Part shown: positions 36,833-45,300 of the stretch, one piece after another
Position numbering within the stretch: the stretch's first letter is position 1
Layout of the letters: every line of letters starts with the position of its first letter
From: Paraburkholderia sp. BCC1886
Lineage (GTDB): Bacteria > Pseudomonadota > Gammaproteobacteria > Burkholderiales > Burkholderiaceae
Direction of reading: 5' to 3'
Assembly (NCBI RefSeq): GCF_900996245.1
Contig: NZ_CAAJGK010000041.1
Location: 434,001 to 498,000, forward strand
Length of the DNA: 64,000 nucleotides
The notes under the pieces: generated by a model
What the model saw: the letters and a program-made list of their open reading frames with translations, nothing else
Database searches by the model: none
Told to the model about the DNA's origin: nothing
Translations under genes and position numbers: made by a program

Positions 36833-39076
36833 ATGAAAATAAGCAAAGACCTGAGCCGCCGCGCGCGGCATGACACCATCTTCGCCGCCAGACCGGGGCT
36901 CACGCCGATTACGCTCGCTCTGCTCGCGATCTGGGCCGGCCCGGCGCTTGCCCAGGAAAGCACGGGCACGAATAACGGCACCAGCGGCAGCGCCACCAGC
37001 ACGAGCACACCCGGCACGACCACGAACGCCGCGCCGAACAGTTCGCTGAAGCCCGTGATCGTGACGGCTGCGCCGGATGCGACGACCGAAGGCAGCGGCT
37101 CTTACGCGGGACGCACGGCCACCATCGCCGGTCGCACGGAACAGCCGATCAAGGAGATTCCGAATTCGGTTTCCGTGCTCACGCGCCAACGCATGGACGA
37201 CCAGAATCTGACGACCATTCAGGACGCGTTGAAATACGTCACCGGCGTCGAGTCGATCGATTACGGCGACGGCACCGCCTACTTCAAGGCGCGCGGCAAC
37301 ATGCTCGGCGTGGAATTCGACGGCGTGTCGATCGTCGGCGGTCTGCAATATTTGCAGCAGTTCGATCTCGCCATGTACGACCGCATCGAAGTGATCCGCG
37401 GACCGTCGGGCGTGATGGACGGCGCAGGCGAGCCGGGCGGTACCGTGAACCTGGTGCGCAAGCGTCCGCAGGACCAGTTCCATGTGTCGACGGAAACGCA
37501 GGTCGGTTCGTACGGCAGCGTGCGTCAGATGATCGACGTCACGGGGCCGCTGAACAAGGACGGTTCGCTGCGCGGCCGTGCGGTGCTGGTGGGCAGCGAC
37601 GGTCTGCAATCGGTCGACGGTACGCGCAAGAAGGAAGTGATGGCGTATGGCGCGCTCGACTACGATTTCGATCCGCGCACGACGCTGTCGTTGTCGGCGG
37701 GTTATCAGATCAATCCGATCTCGGGCCTCGACTACGGCGCGGCCGGTGTCGTCAATAACGACCAGACGGCACTGATCGGCCGGGTGCCGAGTTCGTACAC
37801 GCAGAACTTCAGTCCGAGCTGGAATTACGCTTATACCTCGCTGCAGGAAGCCAACGCGAATCTCGTGCATAAGTTCGAGAACGGCTGGAAGTCGCAAACC
37901 ACGGTGTTCTACCGCCACGAGTTAAGCACCGCGGACTATGCGTACGCCGGTCCTTACTCGACGCAGAACGGCCTGACTTATTACGGCGATCAGCGTCAAC
38001 GCAACACGTACGACTGGTTCGGCGCGGACACCAACGTGTCGGGTCCGGTCCGCGCATTCGGTCAGACGCACACCTTCACGATCGGCGCGAATTACTCGTT
38101 GATGTCGTCGACGGCCGAGTCGGGTTACGTGGCGCTCAACGGTCCGTTAGATGGCGAAACCTACAGCCTGTACGATCCGAACTCGGTGCCGAAGGTGGAC
38201 GTGCCGTTCACGTACGGCGCGAACAATCGCACCGAGCAGTACGGGGTCTACGCGCAGGGCCGTATCCATCTGACGACGCCGCTGCAACTGGTGCTCGGCG
38301 TGCGTGAAGCGTTCTACCAGCAAACTTCGCAGACGATCATTCCGACGGCGTCCGACTGGAGCACGGTGGCGCAACTGAACCATCGCTTCCTGCCGTCCGC
38401 GGGGCTCGTGTACGACCTCAGTTCGGCGATGACCGCGTATGCGAGTTATTCGAAATTCCTGAGTGCGCAGACGGAGACGACCTACACCGGCGCGGGTATT
38501 CAACCGCGCACGGGCGATCAGTTCGAAGTGGGTTTGAAGACCAGCTTCCTGAACAACCGCTTGCAGACCACCGCGGCCGTGTTCCATATCAACGACAACC
38601 ATCGTGCCGTCACCGACCCGGATCATCCGACCGGCGACATCGCGGGCGGCAAGTCGACCGACGAAGGGTTCGAGCTGGAGATTACCGGCCAGCCGTTGCC
38701 GAACTGGAACGTCTATGCGGGCTACACGTACCTGAACGTCAACTACGAGAACGACGCGCCGGATCTGACCGACGGCACGGATCCGAAGCATCTGTTCAAG
38801 CTGTGGACCAGCTACAGGTTTACGCAAGGCATGATGAACGGCGTGACGATCGGCGGCGGCATGCTCGCCCAAACAGCGATTACGCGCGGCGTGCAGCAGG
38901 GCGGTTATGCGATCTTCAACGCGCAGGCCGGGTATCGCTTTAACAAGCACGTAGAAGCGACGCTGCAGTTGAACAACATCTTCAATCGCGGTTATTACAT
39001 CCGTCCGCCTGGCGAGTTCTACAGCGTGTTCGGTGATTCCCGCAACGTGATGCTGACCGTTCGATCGGACTTCTGA
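36833..39076 (+). CDS. TonB-dependent ferric-siderophore receptor
   Basis: A 747-residue outer-membrane receptor. A signal peptide ends near Ala40 (WAGPALA). A TonB-box-like PVIVTA lies near 74-79. The plug follows (IPNSVSVLTRQRMDDQNL, then IEVIRGPSGVMDGAGEPGG), and the barrel ends in VMLTVRSDF with the terminal Phe. It lacks the N-terminal signalling domain of FpvA/FecA-type transducers, fitting the absence of a sigma/anti-sigma pair. It probably takes up the ferric form of the siderophore made by this locus. I chose the ATG at 36833 because it starts a good signal peptide, although the ribosome site is weak; 36704 and 36725 are upstream alternatives. Confidence 0.92.
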   Translation: MKISKDLSRRARHDTIFAARPGLTPITLALLAIWAGPALAQESTGTNNGTSGSATSTSTPGTTTNAAPNSSLKPVIVTAAPDATTEGSGSYAGRTATIAGRTEQPIKEIPNSVSVLTRQRMDDQNLTTIQDALKYVTGVESIDYGDGTAYFKARGNMLGVEFDGVSIVGGLQYLQQFDLAMYDRIEVIRGPSGVMDGAGEPGGTVNLVRKRPQDQFHVSTETQVGSYGSVRQMIDVTGPLNKDGSLRGRAVLVGSDGLQSVDGTRKKEVMAYGALDYDFDPRTTLSLSAGYQINPISGLDYGAAGVVNNDQTALIGRVPSSYTQNFSPSWNYAYTSLQEANANLVHKFENGWKSQTTVFYRHELSTADYAYAGPYSTQNGLTYYGDQRQRNTYDWFGADTNVSGPVRAFGQTHTFTIGANYSLMSSTAESGYVALNGPLDGETYSLYDPNSVPKVDVPFTYGANNRTEQYGVYAQGRIHLTTPLQLVLGVREAFYQQTSQTIIPTASDWSTVAQLNHRFLPSAGLVYDLSSAMTAYASYSKFLSAQTETTYTGAGIQPRTGDQFEVGLKTSFLNNRLQTTAAVFHINDNHRAVTDPDHPTGDIAGGKSTDEGFELEITGQPLPNWNVYAGYTYLNVNYENDAPDLTDGTDPKHLFKLWTSYRFTQGMMNGVTIGGGMLAQTAITRGVQQGGYAIFNAQAGYRFNKHVEATLQLNNIFNRGYYIRPPGEFYSVFGDSRNVMLTVRSDF

Positions 39077-39120
39077 TCCGGGCTTTGCGCAGTCGAACTG
39101 CGCGAAGCGACATCCCGCTC

Positions 39121-39173
39121 AACCCCGCCCGGGTCGATGTTCTTGATGGAACCTCGGCCAAGGCGGGGTTTTG
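39121..39173 (+). terminator. Putative rho-independent terminator after the receptor gene
   Basis: AACCCCGCC (39121-39129) pairs perfectly with GGCGGGGTT (39162-39170), followed by TTGTC. The loop is long, about 32 bases. A second, smaller hairpin (TGCGCAG/CTGCGCG) lies at about 39088-39107. This separates the receptor from operon B. Confidence 0.6.
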
Positions 39174-39490
39174 TCATTTATAACGCATCGATTGAGCGTT
39201 TTCCCAACGCGATCGACGCGCTTCTCGCATGAACTGAAACAGTTAAAAACTTGACAAGCATGCAGTAGGAGCATTAATTTGTCGGAATGCAAACCATTCT
39301 CATTTGTATTTCAGAATTCTGACAGCCGTGTCTCAGAGCGTTCGTTGGCGGCTTCACGAGTCACGACGTTCGTCCAGCGCCGAAGCGTGCAGCGGTCTTA
39401 TCCGCTTCGACGCTTGCCGGTATCCACGCGGTGCCCTGGCCGGTCGGGCCGCACCGCACTTCATCGAGTCAGCCGCAGGAATTTTTCGCC
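39174..39490 (+). promoter_or_regulatory. Promoter region of operon B
   Basis: This part of the 414-base gap after the receptor holds a near-consensus promoter: TTGACA at 39251-39256, a 17-base spacer, then TTAATT at 39274-39279. A Fur-like site follows at 39289-39307. From about 39320 to 39475 there is GC-rich leader in which I see nothing. AGGAA near 39477 is the ribosome site for the HDO-cupin gene. Confidence 0.7.
39289..39307. promoter_or_regulatory. Candidate Fur box of operon B
   Basis: GCAAACCATTCTCATTTGT agrees with the Fur consensus at about 10 of 19 positions. It sits within a longer symmetric frame (ATGCAAA with TTTGTAT). It starts 10 bases after the -10 element. It shares the ATTCTCATTT core with the site at 13653, which suggests the two operons are co-regulated. 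Confidence 0.55.
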
Positions 39491-40933
39491 ATGACGCAAG
39501 CAACGCCTTTACTGTTCGATTTCGCGCCGTTCGTCGGCCACAGTGAACGCTATGTCGACCTCATCAAGCAGTTTGCTGCTGCACAGGCATTCCGCAGCGC
39601 CGAAGTCAGCGAGCTGGTGCTCGACGACGACTACCATCGTCGACCGTTGCGTCCCGAGGACTTCGAGTTCCTGAAGTTCGCCAAGCCGGTGCGCACGCAC
39701 AACGTGAGCCGTCTGCCGTCGCTGGCCGCGAACCGCACCTTGCTGTCTATTTACGAACTCGGCGTCGCGCGTTTGCCGCGTACGATGGACCGAGTGGAGT
39801 GGGCCCGTTTCGGCGATTTCTATCGCGACGACGTGCAGGTGCAGGGCGCGCAGATTGCGCCGTTCCTCGAAGCGTATGCATTCGAATATCTGGTGCAGGA
39901 CACCGCTCAGGACACCGCGCAAACGCTCGACGCGCTGGCTACGGCAGCGCGTCTTTCGAACCTCGTCGAAGCCGAATCCGCTTTCTGGGATCAAACGTTT
40001 GCGCGTCTGCTGCGCAACGACTATCTCGAGGAAGGCCTGCGTTTCATCATGGTCCAGCGTTGGGCACTCGCGCCTTCGAAGCGTCATGCGTTGACGCGTG
40101 CCGCGGCGAGCGGCCTGTTCGACATGCTGCCCGCGGCGCTGCGGCCGGCGCTCGACGGCGGCGAAGCCAACGCGGCGCTGTACGAGCGGGTCGCCGCATC
40201 GTGCGGCGTGACGCGTCAGCAGCACGCGTACTGGCAGTTCTATCTGCCGACCAGTCTGGCGAAGTGCAACCTGCTGTATGCGCTCGCACGGCGGCCGGAT
40301 CGCGCGTTCGGGCTGGTAGGCGCCGCGTTCGCCGCCGAGGCGGAGTGGCTCGCGTTCAGCGCCGCGCTGGAACGCGCTTGCGCGCATCTGAAACCCGCGG
40401 GACGTCCGGCTAACGATGCGCAGAGCCGCCAGGCCGCACTCGTGGCGCGCTTCGCGCAGGCGCTGCAATCCATCGGCGATATTCATGGCACGAATGCCTA
40501 TGCGCAGACCGTGCAGGGCCTCGCCGCCGCGGAGCGTCTTTGCGAACGCGCGCGCTGGGATCTCGGCGAACAGTTGCTCTGGCTTTCGTCGATTCGCCGT
40601 TACGTGGCGTTCGCGCATCGCATCAGCACGCGCATCGACGCCGAGTGTCCGGACATCGATCGCGAGACCTTCGTCGAGCCGCTCGAGATGTGCTCGACCA
40701 CGCACGTGCACAACGATCACCGCCTGGTGACGATTCAGGAAGGCGAGATGCTGTTCTGGGGCAACGTCGGCATGCAACTCAAGATGAACGTCGGCGACAT
40801 GGTGTTGATTCCCGATGGCCGTCTGCACGGCTCGACGGTGCTGTCGGGCGAATGCACCTATCACCAGCCGATCATTCCCGACGACTGGGTTCAGGCACTC
40901 GTCGCCGAACTCGATGCGCAGGCTCCGGCCTGA
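39491..40933 (+). CDS. HDO-like plus cupin protein, GrbD-like (graminine/diazeniumdiolate biosynthesis)
   Basis: A 480-residue protein. The middle (about 110-370) is mostly helical and resembles haem-oxygenase-like diiron oxidases (HDO, PF14518-type), notably HAYWQFYLPTSLAKCN and LVGAAFAAEAEWLAF. I cannot assign all six metal ligands. The C-terminus (about 395-470) is a cupin with THVHNDH (His405, His407) and VLIPDGRLHGS (His446), a plausible mononuclear metal site. SznF, which builds the N-nitrosourea of streptozotocin, also joins an HDO domain to a cupin. In the gramibactin cluster the gene pair grbD/grbE is required for the diazeniumdiolate amino acid graminine; this gene and the next look like that pair. 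The assignment is from memory of the family, not a search. The start at 39491 has AGGAA upstream. Confidence 0.8.
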   Translation: MTQATPLLFDFAPFVGHSERYVDLIKQFAAAQAFRSAEVSELVLDDDYHRRPLRPEDFEFLKFAKPVRTHNVSRLPSLAANRTLLSIYELGVARLPRTMDRVEWARFGDFYRDDVQVQGAQIAPFLEAYAFEYLVQDTAQDTAQTLDALATAARLSNLVEAESAFWDQTFARLLRNDYLEEGLRFIMVQRWALAPSKRHALTRAAASGLFDMLPAALRPALDGGEANAALYERVAASCGVTRQQHAYWQFYLPTSLAKCNLLYALARRPDRAFGLVGAAFAAEAEWLAFSAALERACAHLKPAGRPANDAQSRQAALVARFAQALQSIGDIHGTNAYAQTVQGLAAAERLCERARWDLGEQLLWLSSIRRYVAFAHRISTRIDAECPDIDRETFVEPLEMCSTTHVHNDHRLVTIQEGEMLFWGNVGMQLKMNVGDMVLIPDGRLHGSTVLSGECTYHQPIIPDDWVQALVAELDAQAPA

Positions 40934-41063
40934 CGCTTCTTCATGAACCGCACGATGCCTGGGCGTCGTGTCGCGTTCCGCGGCGGAGCGCCCGGCACAG
41001 GGCGCCTGCCATTCCCCCGCAAGCCGCTTTCACTGGTCCGCCGCGCGCCCGCGTGGCCCGGTA

Positions 41064-41100
41064 CGTTCGTCGCATGACGCGAGCGAACGTGTGACGAACG
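41064..41100 (+). promoter_or_regulatory. Inverted repeat abutting the ribosome site of the YqcI/YcgG gene
   Basis: CGTTCGTC (41064-41071) and GACGAACG (41093-41100) are perfect reverse complements around a 21-base loop. The right arm ends directly before AGGA (41101), the likely ribosome site for the ATG at 41113. A hairpin here could tune translation of that gene. No T-run follows, so it is not a typical terminator. Confidence 0.45.
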
Positions 41101-41112
41101 AGGATATCGACG

Positions 41113-42162
41113 ATGCGAACAAATGATGGAACGGTGCACGACGGGCGAGGCGCCGCGAACCCGCAGACCACGGAGCTCACGGCATTCACGCCAGCTGCGC
41201 CCGCTCCCGAAGGCTTCGATGCAGGCGACTGGAAAAGCCGCGTGATCGCCGGCCGCGCGAGCGGCGCTGACGCGCGGCCGCCCGCGTGGCTCGACGCGTC
41301 GTACGAGAGCTTGCGCACGCAGGTGATGCACCCGGACTATCCGTGTTTCTTCGGCACGATGGCCGAGAAACGTGGCGAGATGTTCTATTCGTACGTGAAC
41401 GGCAAGGACATCGGCGATCTCGCCGCGACCATGCAGACCTTCGCGGAACTGGTCTCGCTGCCGCAATACCGCAAGAACAACATCGCCGTGTTCTTCGAGC
41501 CCGATGAAGTCGCGCTGCCGCACGACGCGTATCAGGCGCTGTTCTGGCAGATTCTCCAGCATCTCCACGATGTCGATCCCGATCCGCAGGCGGACGCGCA
41601 ACCCGATCCGTCGAGCGAGGACTGGGAGTTTTCTTTCGCGGGCGTGGAGACCTTCGTCGTCTGCGCGTGCCCGTCGTTCCGCGCGCGCCATAGCCGCAAT
41701 CTGGGGCCCGGCATGGTGCTGCTGTTCCAGCCGCGCAGTGTGTTCGTCGACACCATCACGAACAAGGTGATCGGTCGCGAGGCGCGCAATCAGGTGCGAA
41801 AACGGCTGGAAACATGGGATGAAATCGGTGCGCACCCGGACCTCGGTTTCTTCGGCGATCCGGGCAATCTCGAATGGAAGCAGTACTTTCTCGACGATGC
41901 GAACGTCGCCGCGGAAGACCGGTGTCCGTTCCTGAAGCGGAAGAAGATGGCGGCGCAAGCGGTTGTTGCGCCTGCAACAAGCGCGACGAACCGGCCTGCT
42001 CGCGAGGTCGGGCATGCGCAAGAAAGTCGCGAGGCATGGTGGCATCAGAAGCCGGCTTCATCGCCCGCTCATTCGCTCAGCCCGCGTCCCACGCGGCCGG
42101 CCGCCGAACGCCGCTTCGCGCCGCAAGGCGAGCGCGCATTGCGCAAGTACGAAGACGAGTGA
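41113..42162 (+). CDS. YqcI/YcgG-family protein, GrbE-like (putative haem-dependent arginine N-hydroxylase)
   Basis: A 349-residue protein with the family landmarks in order: HPDYPCFFGTMA, NNIAVFFEPDE, ALFWQILQHLHDVDPD, CPSFRARHSRNLGPG, LLFQPRSVF and EWKQYFLDD ending in CPFLKRK. The family was long uncharacterised. As I recall, members in natural-product pathways are haem proteins acting on arginine, and graminine nitrogen derives from arginine in gramibactin. With the HDO-cupin gene 179 bases upstream it forms the presumed diazeniumdiolate cassette. About 75 residues after CPFLKRK are a low-complexity Ala/Pro/Arg tail not expected in the family. The spacer to the next gene (42163-42312) shows nothing I recognise. 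Confidence 0.8.
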   Translation: MRTNDGTVHDGRGAANPQTTELTAFTPAAPAPEGFDAGDWKSRVIAGRASGADARPPAWLDASYESLRTQVMHPDYPCFFGTMAEKRGEMFYSYVNGKDIGDLAATMQTFAELVSLPQYRKNNIAVFFEPDEVALPHDAYQALFWQILQHLHDVDPDPQADAQPDPSSEDWEFSFAGVETFVVCACPSFRARHSRNLGPGMVLLFQPRSVFVDTITNKVIGREARNQVRKRLETWDEIGAHPDLGFFGDPGNLEWKQYFLDDANVAAEDRCPFLKRKKMAAQAVVAPATSATNRPAREVGHAQESREAWWHQKPASSPAHSLSPRPTRPAAERRFAPQGERALRKYEDE

Positions 42163-42312
42163 CGTGGCGTTCGTGGACGGCGTGCGACTACGTGGCAAAG
42201 CTGTCGCAACTATGGGCGAAGCGTAATCGGATGGAACGAAGCGGGCATTTGCTGGCATTGAGAGCAGCCCGGAAGTCGCGCTCAGGCGGGACGACGCAGA
42301 CGAGATGGTGAA

Positions 42313-45300
42313 ATGGCTGAAAACATGATTGAGCAGTTGCGCTCGCTGGCGACATTGCGTGGGGCGGACACCGCGCTGGTGACGCTCGATGCGTCCGGCG
42401 ACACGCGCTACGACTACGCGGAGCTGGACCGCCGTGCGAGCGCGCTGGCGACTTTACTCAGGCGCGCAGGGACAAATCCGTTGCGCGACCAGGCGACGCA
42501 GCACGCGACGCAACCCGGCGCACGCGTCCTGCTGATGATGGACAGCGGCATCGACTACGTCGCCGCGTTCTTCGGCTGTCTGTATGCGGGTGCGATCGCC
42601 GTACCGGCCTATCCGCCCGAGTCGTTGCGCGGACAACATCTGGCGCGTCTTCAGTCGATCTCCGCCGATGCCGACGCCGCGTTCCTCGTCACGACCCGCG
42701 CGCTGGCCGACAAGCTCGGCGACGCGTTCGACGCGATCGCCCCGCAAGCCACGATCATCACGATGGACACGCTCGATGTGTCCGACGACCCGGCTTTCGA
42801 AGCGTATCGCGCCGCGCCTGCGGACGTTGCATTCCTGCAATACACGTCGGGTTCGACCTCGACGCCCAAGGGTGTGATGGTGACGCACGGCAGCTTGTGG
42901 GCTAACGAAGCGGCGATTCGCGAAGGCCTCGGTGTAACGCCCGCGGACACCTTCGTCAGCTGGTTGCCGCTGTATCACGACATGGGGTTGATCGGCACGT
43001 TGTCGCAGCCGGTGTTCAGCGGCATCCCGCTGGTGCTGATGGCACCGCAGTATTTTCTGGAGCGTCCGGTGCGCTGGCTCGAAGCGATCGCGCGGTATCG
43101 CGGCACGATTTCGGGCGGCCCGGACTTTGCCTATCGCCTGTGCGCCGAGCGTGTCAGCGACGAACAACGCGCGGCGCTCGATCTGTCGAGCTGGCGCGTC
43201 GCGTTCTCCGGTTCCGAGCCGGTGCGTAAGGCTACGCTCGATGCATTCGTCGAACGCTTCGCGCCTGCCCGTTTTGCAGCCACTGCGCTTTTCCCCTGCT
43301 ACGGTCTTGCCGAGGCGACGCTCTACGTGAGCGGCATGGCATCGGGCGAGGGCGTGCGTGCGCCGTCGTTTTCATCCGCGGAACTGGCGAGCGGTCGCGC
43401 AAGTGCGGCGACGCAAGCAACGCTGGCCACCGCGCTGGTTTCCTGCGGGAAACCGGCTAGCGGTCATACGGTCGCCATCGTCGACGCGGCGAGCGGGGTG
43501 CCGCTCGAAGCAGGACGGATCGGCGAGATTCGCGTAAGCGGTCCGAGCGTAGCCGCCGGTTACTGGCGCAATGCAAACGCAAGCGCCGCGACCTTCGTCG
43601 AGGCGGACGGTGCAGTGTGGCTGCGTACCGGCGATCTCGGTTTCCTGCACGATGGCGAGTTATATGTCGCGGGACGCAGCAAGGATCTGCTGATCGTGCG
43701 CGGCCGGAATCTGTATCCGCAAGATATCGAGTCGGCTGTCGAGCACGACGTCGAACTCGTTCGACGCGGACGTGTGGCCGCGTTTGCGGTCGAGATAGCG
43801 GGGCAGGAAGGCATTGGCATCGCGGCCGAAGTGTCGCGCAACGTGCGCAAACTGGTTGCGCCCGAAGCGATTGCGGCGGCGCTGTCCGAGGCGGTCGCGC
43901 TCGGCTGCGGCGAACCCGCGAGCGCAGTCGTGCTGCTCGAACCGGGCGGCTTGCCGAAGACATCGAGCGGAAAAGTGCAGCGCGCCGCGTGTGCGCTGGG
44001 CTGGCAGCAACGCTCGCTCGATGCCTATGCGTATTTCGCACAGGGACGTCGCGTCGATGAAGCGGACACGGTGCGTGCGCCCGCTTCGCTCGCGCCGCTC
44101 ACCGATATCGAACAGGGACTCGCCACGTTCTGGCGCGATGCTTTATCGATCGATATGCCCGCTGGCCCCGATGACAATTTCTTCGCGCACGGCGGCAATT
44201 CGCTCGCAGCCGTGCAGGTCGCGTCTGCGGTTCGCACGCACTGGTCGATCGACTATACGCCGCGCGATGTTTTCTCAGCGCCGGCGCTACGTGACGCCGC
44301 GGCTTGCGTGCAGACACGGCTCGAAAACGGTTCGACCCAACCGGCACCCGAGCCGGTCCGCTTGCCGGACGCGCTGCGTCTTACTTCGCGCGCCTCGGAC
44401 GAACAACGCGGCTTATGGCTGACATGGGCTCACGATCCGGCGAGCGCGGCGTACAACATGAGCGGCGAGTTGACCTTGCGCGGCGACCTGGACATTGCTG
44501 CGCTTCAGCACGCGTTCGCCAGCGTCGTGCGAGATCACGAAATTTTGCGCGCACGCTTCGAACTCGACGATGAAGGTGAGCCTTTGCAGGTGATCGACGA
44601 GACGCTTTCGATTTCACTGGACCAGTCCCGCCTCGATACGCTTGCACCCGCAGAGCGGAGCGAGGCGCTCGATGCGTTGTCCGCACGCGTCGCGCACGAG
44701 CCGTTCGATCTCGAACACGGGCCGCTGATTCGCGCGCATCTAATCAGCCTGGGCGGTCATGAGCATCGCTTGCTGCTGGCTTCGCATCACATTGTCGCGG
44801 ATGGCTGGTCCGTCAACGTGTTGCTGGCTTCGTTGGCGAGTGCGTATCACGCAGCAACCGGGCAGCGCACGCCGACAACCGACGAACCACGTCCGCTGCA
44901 GGTAGCCGACTATGTCGCATGGCAACGCGCGATGCTCGCCGAGCCGGCGCACGCAAGTCGCCTTGCGCACGATCTCGATTACTGGCGCGCGCAACTCGCC
45001 GCCGATGGCGACCCGGCGAAGGCAGCCAGGCTTTTCCCCACGTCGTCCGCGTCCAGCGCTGCGCAGCCTGGTCGTCAACGGAGTCACCGGTTTGCGCTCG
45101 ACATCGATATCGCCGCGCGCCTGCGAAGCTTTGCCGGCGAACGGCGCGCGTCGCTGTTCATGGCGGTGCTCGCGGTATTCAACGTTACGCTGCAGCGTCT
45201 GAGCGGCAAGGACGACATTCGCGTTGGCGCCCCGGTCTCGCAGCGCAACCATCCGGCGGCGAGCGACATGGTCGGTTATCTGATCAACATGCAGGTGTTG

